A DNA stretch of 64,000 bases. It comes from Cellvibrio sp. OA-2007 (GTDB lineage Bacteria > Pseudomonadota > Gammaproteobacteria > Pseudomonadales > Cellvibrionaceae). The stretch's first letter is position 1. Every line of letters starts with the position of its first letter. Shown here piece by piece: positions 1 through 10,000 of the stretch. The notes under the pieces were generated by a model. That model saw nothing but the letters and a program-made list of their open reading frames with translations, was not told the origin of the DNA and did no database searches. The translations under genes were made by a program, and so were the position numbers. Location of the stretch: positions 124,001 through 188,000 of the forward strand of contig NZ_BBUL01000097.1 of NCBI RefSeq assembly GCF_000953825.1. The letters run 5' to 3'.

Positions 1-28
1 TAGATAACAACATGAGCAGAAAAAGGAT

Positions 29-724
29 TTACTTGTCAGAACCAAACACACCAAACAGCGCATCCTTTTCTTCCGTGGTAACGGTCGTACTCACATCGGC
101 AGGTTCAACAACAGGGCTTTTTACGCAATTGCGCCCCGCATGTTTCGCTTGATACAGCCATGTATCAACACGCTCGATGAAGCCTTCCGGGCTATCACTG
201 TGGTTACCGCGATATTCATCAACTCCTAAACTTGCTGTGATAACAATCGACTCCTGCTCATGCTCCAAAGGGGAGATAGCAATAATTTCACGCAACCGTT
301 CGGCGACATTGACGGCCTGCCTCAAATCAGTATTTGGCAGCAAAATAACAAACTCTTCACCGCCAAAACGACAAGCAAAATCCAATTTGCGAATGGTCAA
401 TGCGATTAATTGTGCAATATGAGCCAAGGCGCGATTGCCTAATTCGTGCCCCCAGCGATCATTAAATCCTTTGAAATGATCAATATCCAAAACAATCAGC
501 GATAGCGGCTGAAAGGAACGGCTCGCACGCTCCATTTCCAGGGGCAGTGCATCGGAAAAAAAGCGAAAATTATATAGCCCGGTTAGTGCATCAGTACGGA
601 CCTGTTCTTTTAATAGATCCACCTCTTGCCGCAGAGTTTGCAGCTCCTGCAGAAATTGGCAGGGAGCGTCGCCAAGCGGACAGGAAAGCGCAACAACATC
701 AGGAGGGGATGCAGAAGAATCCAT
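29..724 (-). CDS. GGDEF diguanylate cyclase
   Basis: This predicted soluble protein makes cyclic di-GMP from two GTP. Counting from the ATG at 724 (231 aa), the GGDEF domain runs from about residue 43 to 200. It has an active GGEEF signature at residues 121-125 and an inhibitory-site RxxD (RKLD) at 112-115, so product inhibition is expected. The N-terminal 45 residues contain two cysteines and a short predicted coiled coil (QELQTLRQEVDLLKEQ), but no recognised sensor domain or membrane segment. An upstream in-frame TTG at 730 is the alternative start. A terminator separates it from aguB, so it is probably transcribed alone. What signal it senses cannot be read from the sequence. Confidence 0.9.
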   Translation of the reverse strand: MDSSASPPDVVALSCPLGDAPCQFLQELQTLRQEVDLLKEQVRTDALTGLYNFRFFSDALPLEMERASRSFQPLSLIVLDIDHFKGFNDRWGHELGNRALAHIAQLIALTIRKLDFACRFGGEEFVILLPNTDLRQAVNVAERLREIIAISPLEHEQESIVITASLGVDEYRGNHSDSPEGFIERVDTWLYQAKHAGRNCVKSPVVEPADVSTTVTTEEKDALFGVFGSDK

Positions 725-822
725 AATCAATATTGCTTCTTTTTCAAGGTGTTAAGTTAATTTCCTGCACCAAGTCTAGACGAAATAACTCACCCTAACC
801 AGAAACTATTTTCCGAAAAAAT

Positions 823-859
823 CAGTAAAAAAGCCGTGCAGAACACGGCTTTTTTACTG
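823..859 (-). terminator. Terminator after aguB
   Basis: A perfect 16-bp inverted repeat (823-838 and 844-859, five-base loop) starts two bases beyond the aguB stop codon. It contains GCCGTG/CACGGC flanked by six A and six T residues, so on the minus strand it forms a GC-rich hairpin followed by U residues. It should end the aguA-aguB message before the diguanylate cyclase gene. Confidence 0.9.
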
Positions 860-860
860 A

Positions 861-1757
861 TCAATCCCGATAAATTTTTATCAACTCACCGTAATGGTCT
901 ATGCGGCGATCGCGCAGATAGGGCCACATGCGGCGCACTTGCTCACTACGCTGCAAATCAACAGTAACCACTTTGGTCTCTTCCTGATCGACACTCGCAC
1001 TGAACAAAAACTCGCCTTGCGGACCAGTGACAAAACTACTTCCCCAAAAATCCAACCCCACTCCACCTGCCGGGTCTGCTTCATGGCCAACACGGTTGAC
1101 GCTAATTACCGGTAAGCCATTTGCAATCGCATGGGCGCGCTGCACCGTAACCCAGGCATCACGCTGACGCACCTTCTCATCGGCATCTTCATCCGGAGCC
1201 CAACCAATTGCGGTTGGATAAATTAACAGCTCGGCTCCGGCCATAGCCATCAGGCGCGCGGCTTCAGGAAACCATTGATCCCAACAAACGAGAATCCCTA
1301 ACTTTCCGACCGATGTTTGAATGGGCTGAAAGCCTAAATCGCCCGGCGTAAAATAAAATTTCTCGTAATAGCCAGGATCATCCGGGATATGCATTTTGCG
1401 ATATTTGCCCGCGATAGTGCCGTCGCACTCGATAACCACAGCGGTATTATGGTGCAAACCCACTGCGCGCTTCTCAAATAGAGAGGCAACAATAACAATA
1501 TCCAACTCCTGTGCAAGCGCTCCCAACACTTGGGTGCTTGGCCCTGGAATTGTTTCTGCCAAATCAAAGTGTTCAGCCATTTCCTGCTGGCAAAAATATA
1601 GACCGCGATGCAATTCCTGCAACACCACCAACTTCGCCCCCTGTTGCGCGGCGATACGAATTTGCGCAATTGATTTGGCGAGATTAGCAGCGAGATCCGC
1701 GGTACAGGATTGCTGCACTAGACCCACCTGCAATGTTTTTACAACAGAGTTCAACAT
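861..1757 (-). CDS. aguB: N-carbamoylputrescine amidase
   Basis: This cytoplasmic nitrilase-superfamily enzyme hydrolyses N-carbamoylputrescine to putrescine, CO2 and ammonia. The 298-aa protein shows the family Glu-Lys-Cys triad at E48 (LQELHRG), K121 (YRKMHIP) and C158 (LVCWDQWFPEAAR). The PDDPGYYEKFYFTPGD stretch is typical of AguB rather than of other nitrilases. The ATG overlaps the aguA stop codon by one base (TAATG), so the two are translationally coupled. With speA near 24-26 kb it provides the arginine-to-putrescine route in this window. Confidence 0.95.
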   Translation of the reverse strand: MLNSVVKTLQVGLVQQSCTADLAANLAKSIAQIRIAAQQGAKLVVLQELHRGLYFCQQEMAEHFDLAETIPGPSTQVLGALAQELDIVIVASLFEKRAVGLHHNTAVVIECDGTIAGKYRKMHIPDDPGYYEKFYFTPGDLGFQPIQTSVGKLGILVCWDQWFPEAARLMAMAGAELLIYPTAIGWAPDEDADEKVRQRDAWVTVQRAHAIANGLPVISVNRVGHEADPAGGVGLDFWGSSFVTGPQGEFLFSASVDQEETKVVTVDLQRSEQVRRMWPYLRDRRIDHYGELIKIYRD

Positions 1758-2800
1758 TAGATTCGCTCCCTTACACCTTCAGGAATTTGCATAGTAATGC
1801 AATGTAAACTTCCGCCCTGCTCGATCAACGACAAACAGGGAATGCCAAAAATTTCGTAGCCCGGAAATGCTTGAGAAATAACTTCCAACGCATCTTCATC
1901 CATTGGCAAGCCATAAATGGGAACCAAAACAGCTTCATTGATAATTAAAAAGTTGGCGTAGGTCGATGGCAAACGTGCATCGCTTTCATCACCCAATACT
2001 TCGCCTGCCCAAGGCAATGGTAGCAAACGATAAGGCTCACCCTGCGCATTGGTAAAAGTTTGCAGCTGTGCCTCCATTTTTTTGAGTTCGACATAATGTT
2101 CGTCTTGCTCATCATCACAGGCGGTATAAACAATTGTATTGTTAGGGCACAAGCGCGCCAGCGTATCTATATGGCCGTCGGTATCATCGCCAGCAAGGTA
2201 GCCGTGATCCAGCCAATTAATTTTTGTCACGCCAAATGCTGCGCTCAAACGCGCTTCAACATCGGCCTTCGATAAATTTTGATTGCGATTTTTATTGAGC
2301 AGACACGATGATGTGGTCAGTAACGTGCCCTGCCCATCAACCTCAATGGAGCCACCCTCAAGCACCCAATCCTGCGTTTCAATACTGGCAAAAGGAAATG
2401 CACCTTGGGAAAACAATTGGTGAGAAATTTGATTATCCAAATCATGCGGGAATTTATTGCCCCAACCGTTAAATTGGAAATCCAGTAATTTAAAACCCTC
2501 GGGTGATTCAACAGTCAATGGTCCATGGTCTCGCGCCCAGCTATCATCACTCAGGCAGGCATAAAGATGAATATATTCCAGTGGCGCCCCCATCACCTCA
2601 AGGCGACCGCGAACTTCTTCTAATTGGTCGGCAGGTACCGCAATCACTACATCGGCGTAATCGCAAATAACGGTAGCCAAGGCCTCGTACAGCTCGACAA
2701 CATCGTCCAGAATCCAATCCCAAGGGGAATTTTTATGGGGCCAGGTCAGCATGACAGCATCTTGTGGTTCCCATTCGGCGGGCAATCGTTGGCTTGACAT
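1757..2800 (-). CDS. aguA: Agmatine deiminase
   Basis: This enzyme converts agmatine to N-carbamoylputrescine and ammonia. The 347-aa protein belongs to the peptidyl-arginine-deiminase-like family. The nucleophilic cysteine is C334 in the C-terminal GGSLHCITMQIP motif, and WVLEGGSIEVDGQGT and WARDHGP are further family blocks. The start has a good ribosome site (GAGGAT) about seven bases upstream. It is the first gene of the aguA-aguB pair, and its substrate agmatine is the product of SpeA, encoded about 21 kb away on the same strand. Confidence 0.95.
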   Translation of the reverse strand: MSSQRLPAEWEPQDAVMLTWPHKNSPWDWILDDVVELYEALATVICDYADVVIAVPADQLEEVRGRLEVMGAPLEYIHLYACLSDDSWARDHGPLTVESPEGFKLLDFQFNGWGNKFPHDLDNQISHQLFSQGAFPFASIETQDWVLEGGSIEVDGQGTLLTTSSCLLNKNRNQNLSKADVEARLSAAFGVTKINWLDHGYLAGDDTDGHIDTLARLCPNNTIVYTACDDEQDEHYVELKKMEAQLQTFTNAQGEPYRLLPLPWAGEVLGDESDARLPSTYANFLIINEAVLVPIYGLPMDEDALEVISQAFPGYEIFGIPCLSLIEQGGSLHCITMQIPEGVRERI

Positions 2801-2821
2801 AAAATATCCTCAATAAAACGC

Positions 2822-2848
2822 AAAATGGCCAGTCATTAGCTGGCCATT
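2822..2848 (-). terminator. Terminator after the lipoprotein pair
   Basis: A 9-bp inverted repeat (AATGGCCAG, seven-base loop, CTGGCCATT) lies between the small lipoprotein gene and aguA. Read on the minus strand it ends in TTTT, fitting an intrinsic terminator for the upstream peptidase-lipoprotein pair. Confidence 0.7.
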
Positions 2849-2874
2849 ATAAACAAAGCGCTTACTCCTATGAA

Positions 2875-3510
2875 TTAGCGCGGAGAAATAGTCTCTTGCG
2901 CAGGTAGCGAAATAACAGCATCTGCTTTTTTTGTACTGCTGGTGGTAGTGACCTTTTGCACTTTCACGACAGGATTACCCACTTGCACTATAGCTGCAAT
3001 AACACGGGTTTCAGTCACATCATCAGCCTCAACACTGATATGTAATTGCACATAAAAGCGGCCATCAGCAGTTGCACTCAGTGTTAACGGCACCTGATAT
3101 TCACTATCCGCCTGCAATTCAAATTCAAAATGACGCGCCGGTGAAACTATGTCTACTCCCTCACTGGATGATAAATCAATTGCCATCTTGCCAGTCTGAC
3201 TGGGTGAAACCAATACTAATGAATGCTCATATACACCCGGTGCGGCAAAAAAGAGTGGCTCAGTATTTTTCAACTTTACCGCTGCACCTGGTTTCACCAA
3301 AGAATGCGTTTGATGTAGCTCTTTTTTACCTTTAGTTGACGCACTTGTTTCACTATTTGTTATTAGCTCACCCAGCGCAGTTACATTTTGTACGCCAGTA
3401 AATTGCTCCGAGGGCTCTGCTGCGTGTTTTCCACACCCATACATCGCAGTACACAGCGCAATTATTGTAAGCGACAACCGAAAAGGCCTAGCAACCCTGT
3501 TATTCACCAT
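2875..3510 (-). CDS. Predicted lipoprotein of unknown function
   Basis: I do not recognise a family. The 211-aa product has a basic N-terminus, a hydrophobic segment (residues 11-25) and a cysteine at 26 in the context AMYGC, a plausible though non-ideal lipobox. The rest reads as beta-rich, with no enzyme motif. Residues 85-180 alternate hydrophobic and polar positions and include FEFELQADSEYQVPLTLSA and RFYVQLHISVE, like a beta-sandwich. A ribosome site GGAG is well placed before the ATG. It follows the metallopeptidase gene by only 13 bases, so the two are probably co-expressed at the cell envelope. Confidence 0.7.
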   Translation of the reverse strand: MVNNRVARPFRLSLTIIALCTAMYGCGKHAAEPSEQFTGVQNVTALGELITNSETSASTKGKKELHQTHSLVKPGAAVKLKNTEPLFFAAPGVYEHSLVLVSPSQTGKMAIDLSSSEGVDIVSPARHFEFELQADSEYQVPLTLSATADGRFYVQLHISVEADDVTETRVIAAIVQVGNPVVKVQKVTTTSSTKKADAVISLPAQETISPR

Positions 3511-3523
3511 TCAACACTCCAAT

Positions 3524-5242
3524 TTAATTAAGTCGCTCAACTCGCACATCAAAACAAGCAGTGATGTCGTCTGTGTTATCAACATCTATAGCGCGATCAT
3601 CAACAAGCTCGAGCACGTAAGTCCCCACTGATAAAAACCGGGACAATCCCTCTTGATCAATCATCGTGCTCTCAGCCAATGCCAACAGACTTCCTCGACG
3701 ATAAAGATAAATATCCGGGTCGGAATCGCCCGAATCGTCACCTGCCTCCTGCACAGTAATTTGATAAGTGCCCGCTGAAGCAATATCCAATCGCAAAAAC
3801 TGCGCTACCGCTAGCTTGTTATAAGCGCCAAAACGATTGGTACTGCATACATTAATTTTTGTATTGTTCACCGGCAAGGTTTTATATACCGGCAAACTAC
3901 CCGTATAGCCACCACTATTACTTTCTCCATCACCAAAAGCGGAAGTGGCTTCAATATTTTGCTCAAGCAATAATGCATTAAACGTTGGAATTTGTGCGGG
4001 AATCATATTGCGCAACACATCTGTAAATAGGTAAACAGATACCATTGCCGAATTATTTGCATAAGTAGTTGAGTTAATAACAGAGAAAATATCGGTGAAA
4101 TCCCGCGCCACCCTTCCATTATTACTGGTGTAAAAATTATAAAAAACAGATTGTATCGATGCCTCTGAATACCAGCCACGCACGCTGTGATTTTTACGGC
4201 TGACATTACTCACAAAACCATCACTTTGCTGCGCGCCGCTAGCATCACGATAATTGGGATCATCTAGCATCATGGCTGAAAACGCATTGGCAAAACCTTC
4301 AGACATGGCCACGCGCATATCCAATTTATCACCGTAAACATGATCGCCGCCAATGCTGTCAGAGCGAGCCAAATTACTTTCCAAATAATGCCCCCACTCA
4401 TGCAAGATTACATGGCGATCGTATTCATCTATATCGTTATTTTCATCGCCCAATATATAGATTGCGGCACCACCGTAAAAACTAGTGCCAATTTCGCCCA
4501 AGGTTAAATCACCATCAGCCGCTTTATTTTTAACACTCCAGCGCAGCTCCAAAGGGGGAAAGTCGCGCGTATTACCTGCTGCCACAACACGCTCAACACC
4601 TAAGTAAATAGAATCTAAAATCGCAAAGGGGGCGGCAACACGGGGCTGCGTATAACCTGCTCCTGTCCAACCAGATGCTGCATGCAAATCACGTGTCGCA
4701 GTTGTTTCATTGGCAGCAACCAAACTGCCGTCCATTGCATAAAGGCTATTCCCACTCGTATTGTCCGTAACAGTAAAATTCCATGCGGGTGACTGAGACC
4801 GCAGGAGCTGGGCTTTCACCCGCACCTTCACCTGTTTATTGCGCTCAATGACCAGACTATAAACACCTTCACTATTGGTGGAGGTGGTTGCTAACACCTG
4901 ATTATTTGCATCAAGTAACTCAACCACCAAACCACGACCAGGTTTGATGCTGATAGCAGAGTAATCCAACCCGATTTGAGTGTTATTGTGAGGGACAAAG
5001 TCATAAGTCACCTTACCACTGAGGGTGACACTACTTGATAGCGATGAGCTAGCAGCTGTTGAACTCGGTGTAGATGGTAGCGATGACAAGGATTTACTGC
5101 TCACTGGTACCAGATTTGAACCGCCGCCACCTCCGCTCCCACCACCACAGGCAAAAAGCAATGCACAAGTAAATAAAAACAGCGCTCGTAAACTCCACCT
5201 TGGTGCAGGTAAAGCCATGAATGATCTAATTGTTCGCCGCAT
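3524..5242 (-). CDS. Lipoprotein zinc metallopeptidase (HExxH)
   Basis: A predicted surface or periplasmic lipoprotein with a gluzincin-like zinc site. I chose the ATG at 5242 (572 aa), which puts the lipobox cysteine (LLFAC) at residue 32 after a hydrophobic stretch. A GTG at 5314 would add 24 residues. After the cysteine comes a Gly-rich then Ser/Thr-rich linker, a carboxypeptidase-regulatory-like beta domain (about residues 75-145), and the catalytic region with HEWGH at 281-285. A likely third ligand is the Glu of MSEGFANAF about 30 residues later. The C-terminal 100 residues resemble a bacterial pre-peptidase (PPC) domain (DSDPDIYLYRRG). The substrate is unknown. Confidence 0.75.
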   Translation of the reverse strand: MRRTIRSFMALPAPRWSLRALFLFTCALLFACGGGSGGGGGSNLVPVSSKSLSSLPSTPSSTAASSSLSSSVTLSGKVTYDFVPHNNTQIGLDYSAISIKPGRGLVVELLDANNQVLATTSTNSEGVYSLVIERNKQVKVRVKAQLLRSQSPAWNFTVTDNTSGNSLYAMDGSLVAANETTATRDLHAASGWTGAGYTQPRVAAPFAILDSIYLGVERVVAAGNTRDFPPLELRWSVKNKAADGDLTLGEIGTSFYGGAAIYILGDENNDIDEYDRHVILHEWGHYLESNLARSDSIGGDHVYGDKLDMRVAMSEGFANAFSAMMLDDPNYRDASGAQQSDGFVSNVSRKNHSVRGWYSEASIQSVFYNFYTSNNGRVARDFTDIFSVINSTTYANNSAMVSVYLFTDVLRNMIPAQIPTFNALLLEQNIEATSAFGDGESNSGGYTGSLPVYKTLPVNNTKINVCSTNRFGAYNKLAVAQFLRLDIASAGTYQITVQEAGDDSGDSDPDIYLYRRGSLLALAESTMIDQEGLSRFLSVGTYVLELVDDRAIDVDNTDDITACFDVRVERLN

Positions 5243-5377
5243 ATGGCTAATACCCTGAGTAATACACGAAATTGATAAATAGACTTCAAGCATAGCCAAG
5301 ATCAGCCGTGACACAAAATGAGGCTACCGACAGCAAAACCTTGTGCCTATAATGGCGCCCTGCTTATTGGAGGCATT

Positions 5378-5890
5378 ATGCTTAAAATCCTGTTCTTTGC
5401 GGTCATAGTAACATTCATTATTATCGGCGGCTCTCGCTATAAAAAAATGGATCCAGTACAACAACGCAAGACCCTATGGCGTATGGGCACAGGCATATTT
5501 CTCTGCGTACTCGTGCTCTTGGTCATCACCGGGAAAATGCATTGGATCGGCGCGGCAATAGGTGCACTCATTCCATTTGTCCGCAATGCTTATGGGCTGC
5601 TTAGCCAAGTATTACCATTTTGGTTAGCACGCAAAAATGCCCAGCAAACCGGTCAGACAGATGAACCCTCCATGCCCCAGCGCCCACTGACGCCCATGCC
5701 AATTCAAGAAGCCATGGAAGTGCTGGGTTTATCCGGCGACATCAACAAAGGCGAGATAACCGAGGCGATGGTTCAGGACGCGCATCGCCGATTAATTCAA
5801 AAACTCCATCCAGATCGCGGAGGCAACGATTATCTTGCCGCAAAAATAAATCAGGCACGCGATCTACTTCTGGAGCAAATCAAACACTAG
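5378..5890 (+). CDS. Membrane-anchored J-domain protein
   Basis: A small inner-membrane co-chaperone, predicted to stimulate a DnaK-type Hsp70. I chose the ATG at 5378 because GGAGG sits seven bases upstream; the frame is open further upstream but without a ribosome site. The 170-aa protein has a transmembrane segment at residues 2-18, a second hydrophobic region at about 38-75, and a C-terminal J domain with HPD at 144-146 (KLHPDRGG). The layout (membrane segments first, short J domain last) recalls Tim14/DjlC-type proteins. Its end overlaps the convergent cmoM gene by 11 bases. Confidence 0.8.
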   Translation: MLKILFFAVIVTFIIIGGSRYKKMDPVQQRKTLWRMGTGIFLCVLVLLVITGKMHWIGAAIGALIPFVRNAYGLLSQVLPFWLARKNAQQTGQTDEPSMPQRPLTPMPIQEAMEVLGLSGDINKGEITEAMVQDAHRRLIQKLHPDRGGNDYLAAKINQARDLLLEQIKH

Positions 5891-6698
5891 CCACTGAGTT
5901 CCGCAACAAAAGATGAACATAGCGCCCCAATGAGCGGTAGGGTTCTTGTTGCGAAAACGCCAGCTCCATTTGTAATAAAGTCTGCGGCTCGCGCTCGCGA
6001 TGCTCTTCATTAAAAATATAATCGTGAAATACCCGGATACCACTGTGACTGAGCAGCTGTAAGGGTAGCTCTGCCACCCAAGCCAATACCTGTGAGGGAT
6101 CCAACGGGTTAATCGGTGTCAGGCTGCCCGCCGCACCGCCATAATCTTTATTAATAATTTTCTTAAAATTCGTGCGCAGTAAATTTTTGTAAATCAGCGA
6201 ATGAAGATTATAAAAGGTTAGCGATAAATAACCCTGCGGTTTGAGATAAGACAGCAGCACCGGCAGCAATGATTGCGGCTCCTGCATCCACTCCATAACG
6301 GCATGGCAGATAACAAAATCAAATTGCGACTGACCTTGTGGCAAATGCTGCGGCAAATCTTGTAATGCACAGTGAATCAACTGCACGCGATCAGCCAACC
6401 CCAATTGCTCGACTTGTTCCTGCGCAAGTTTGAGCATTTCTGCCGAAATATCGCAAATCACCACCCTGTGCCCAGCTTGCGCCAAGCGCAACGAAAACTG
6501 CCCTTGCCCACCGCCAGCATCGAGAATTGTCCAGCAGTCATTCGATGTATTAAACGGCGCAACAGGAATATGCGCCGCACAATCGCGCTCCAACACCGCT
6601 AGGCGAACATCGCCTTTTAGGCCACCGTAAATATTTTTTTTAAAGCGCTTGGCCAGATCATCAAAATTGCGATCCTGACCGGTTGATTCTTTTGCCAT
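5880..6698 (-). CDS. cmoM: tRNA 5-carboxymethoxyuridine methyltransferase
   Basis: This SAM-dependent enzyme methylates the carboxyl of cmo5U at the wobble position of certain tRNAs. The ATG at 6698 is preferred because the product then begins MAKESTGQDRNFDDLA, matching the QDRNFDDIA start of E. coli CmoM (formerly SmtA); that similarity is from memory. The 272-aa protein has a class I SAM motif ILDAGGGQGQFSL at about 60-72, and FVICHAVMEWM, a block shared with CmoM. It is divergent from the GIY-YIG gene with 38 bases between starts. Confidence 0.85.
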   Translation of the reverse strand: MAKESTGQDRNFDDLAKRFKKNIYGGLKGDVRLAVLERDCAAHIPVAPFNTSNDCWTILDAGGGQGQFSLRLAQAGHRVVICDISAEMLKLAQEQVEQLGLADRVQLIHCALQDLPQHLPQGQSQFDFVICHAVMEWMQEPQSLLPVLLSYLKPQGYLSLTFYNLHSLIYKNLLRTNFKKIINKDYGGAAGSLTPINPLDPSQVLAWVAELPLQLLSHSGIRVFHDYIFNEEHREREPQTLLQMELAFSQQEPYRSLGRYVHLLLRNSVASV

Positions 6699-6736
6699 AT
6701 AATTCTCTTTACATAACCCACAACTAGCGCAGTGAT

Positions 6737-7051
6737 ATGACTTCATCAAACCACTGGTTTGTCTATATGATCCGCACAAGCGATGCGCAAGTGTACACCG
6801 GAATTACCACGGATATGACGCGCCGCTGGCGTGAACACGCCTCGGGAAAAACCGGCGCGCGTTATTTTCGCGGGCGCAAACCAGTGCAGCTGTGTTATCT
6901 GGAAGCGGAGCACAATCGCTCCAGCGCCAGCCAGCGTGAATACGCGATTAAATCCCTGAGTTCTGCCGCCAAACGCGAGCTAATCGCCGCACAATCAGCC
7001 AACACACAGGCACTGATTGCACTTCATCAACTGGGAGACCTGCCCCATTGA
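6737..7051 (+). CDS. GIY-YIG domain protein (UPF0213/YhbQ type)
   Basis: A 104-aa single-domain GIY-YIG protein. The N-terminal motif is FVYMIRTSDAQVYTGITTD, followed by the arginine-rich helix MTRRWREHASGKTGARY and a Glu-containing block (QREYAIKSLS). Length and sequence fit the UPF0213/YhbQ group, for which DNA-cleavage or DNA-repair roles have been proposed but not settled. Its TGA overlaps the TTG start of the next gene (TTGA), so the two are likely translated together. Confidence 0.85.
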   Translation: MTSSNHWFVYMIRTSDAQVYTGITTDMTRRWREHASGKTGARYFRGRKPVQLCYLEAEHNRSSASQREYAIKSLSSAAKRELIAAQSANTQALIALHQLGDLPH

Positions 7052-10000
7052 GCGCCACTCAAACGTCTAAGCGCAGCCTGTGCGACAAGTGCTGCAGACC
7101 CGCTCGCAATTGCATCTGCGCCTTAATTCAAGTGATATCCAATCAGGTTGAAATACTGATTTTGCAGCACCCGGATGAAACCACCAATGCAAAAAATACG
7201 GCGGGGTTATTACACCTGAGCTTAAAAAACAGCCAAATTCGAATCAGCGAAAGCTTTACCGAAAACGATCTACACAGCTGGTTATTTGCCGATCAAAAAC
7301 AACCGCTGCTGCTTTACCCTGAAATCGTCGAATACAGAGCGTTAGGATTGGCCCCGCCGCAATCGCCCTTAGTACTAAAAGAGTTTAGTGCCGATCAACT
7401 TCGGCTAGTGGTAATAGATGCAACCTGGCGCAAAAGCCGCAAAATGCTTTATCTCAATCGGGCTTTGCAAAGCCTGCCGCGCCTGACGCTGAACGAAACA
7501 CCGGCTTCGCTGTACAGCATCCGCAAAGCACATAGCGAAAATCAGCTTTCCACGCTGGAGGCAAGTTGTTACGCTCTACAACAACTGGAACAGCAGCAGG
7601 TTGACTATGCGCCACTGCTACACGCCATGCGCCGTTTCGTTGCGCAACAAAGCGCATTTGTTCCCAAGCCGATTACCCAGCAAATCCATTTACTCCGACC
7701 AGAGAACCATGAGCTTATGAGTTATCCGACGTTTGAATTATTGCGCAGCCAAACAATCGATGCGTTGAAAATCCGTGTTGAGGAATATCGCCACAAGGTT
7801 ACTGGCGCTCAGCATATCCATTTGGCGGCTAATAATGATGAAAACGTTTTTCTTGTCGCACTGCGCACCGTGCCGCACGACTCTACCGGTGTTGCACACA
7901 TTCTGGAGCACACCGCACTCTGCGGCAGCCAAAAATATCCGGTACGCGACCCCTTTTTTATGATGGTGCGCCGCTCACTCAACACCTTTATGAACGCCTT
8001 CACCAGCTCCGACTGGACCGCCTACCCCTTCGCGAGCCAGAACCAAAAAGATTTTAATAATTTGCTCGACGTTTATTTGGATGCAGTATTTTTCTCGCGT
8101 TTGGATGAGTTGGATTTTGCACAGGAAGGCCATCGTGTTGAATTCGCCGAAACGGATAACCCGAATTCCGATTTGGTTTTTAAAGGTGTGGTATTTAATG
8201 AAATGAAAGGAGCGATGAGCTCAGTATCATCGCAGGTGTGGCATACGCTGTGTAAATATCTTTACCCTACTACCACCTATCACTACAACAGCGGCGGCGA
8301 ACCGGAAGATATTCCCAACCTCACCTATCAACAGCTGCAAGATTTTTATCGCACTCACTACCACCCCAGCAATGCAATTTTTATGACCTACGGCAATATT
8401 CCTGCCGCAGTTCATCAGGAAAAATTTGAAGCGCAAGCCTTAAGTAAATTTGAAAAGTTAGATGAAGTCATCGCGGTTGGCGATGAAAAACGCTATCACG
8501 CGCCCATCGCGGTAGAGGAAGCGTATCCGCTCGATGAAAACGATGCGGATGATATCGAGCATAAAAACCATGTGGTAGTTTCCTGGTTGTTGGGCAAAAC
8601 CACGAATCTGGATGATTCACTTGAAACACAATTAATTTCCAATATTTTGCTCGACAACAGCGCCTCACCGTTACAACAAGCGCTGGAAACCAGTGAGCTT
8701 GGCCAAGCGCCCTCACCGCTCTGCGGCTTGGATGATTCATCGCGCGAAATGGCGTTTGTGTGTGGCCTTGAAGGCTGCGCGCTGGAAGACGCGGCCAAAG
8801 TAGAAGCGATGATTTTGGATGTAATGCAAAAAGTCGTCACTGATGGCATACCGCAAGAACAAATAGAAGCCTCGTTGCACCAGCTGGAATTATCCCAGCG
8901 CGAAGTTGGTGGCGATGGCTACCCCTATGGTTTGCAATTAATTTTAACCGGCCTCACCTCTGCGACACATCGCGGCGACCCGATTGCGCTGCTGGATATG
9001 GATGCCGCGCTGGAAAATTTGCGCCGCAAAACTCAGAACCCGCAATTTATTCAAGAAACCGTGCGCAAATGGTTGCTCGATAATCCGCACCGTGTGCGCT
9101 TGACCATGCGCCCGGATTTGCACATGAATAGCCGCATTCAAGCCGCAGAAACGGCGCGCCTTGCGCAATTAAAAGCAAACCTGAGCGATGCAGAAAAACA
9201 AACCATTATCGCCCGCGCGCACGCGTTACAAGCGCGACAAGTACAGCAAGATGACGAGAGCATTTTGCCTAAAGTAGGCCTGGAAGATATCCCTGCCAAT
9301 TTACATTACATCGCCGGTAGTCACGAGCAGGTCAATGAGTTTCCGCTGCGCCGCTACAGCGCTGGCACAAACGGTTTGGTGTATCAACAAATCACCTGCA
9401 AATTGCCCGCACTCAGCGATGCGCAAATAAAATTATTGCCCTACTACAGCATTTGCCTCACCGAATTAGGCGCGGGCGATAAAGATTATTTGGCAACGCA
9501 ACGCTGGCAAGCGGAAGTGGTCGGCTCCATTCATGCTTTCAGTAGTATTCGCGGTGCCGGCGATGACGTACAAAAAATCGATGCCTACTTAACACTCTCC
9601 GCAAAAGCCTTAAGCCGCAATAACGCAGCAATGAATGACTTGATGAAAGAAACCTTGCTGCAGGTGCGTTTTGATGAACTGGATCGCATCCGCGAATTAA
9701 TTGCGCAAAACCGCGCGCGCCGCGAGCAAAGCATCACCGGCCACGGCCATAGTTTGGCGATGACCGCTGCCTGCGCCGGCATGAGCCCTGCGGCAAAACT
9801 ATCGCATCAACTAGGCGGCCTTGAGGGAATCGCGGCAGTAAAAGCGCTCGACAATTCTCTCGATGACGAAAAAAGTCTCGCCGATTTTGCTGCGCAATTA
9901 AACGCGATTCATCAATTGGTGTTGCAAGCACCAAAGCAATTTTTAATTGTGGGCGAGCAAGAACATCTGGATAACTATCGCGATGATCTGCAAGCACGCT

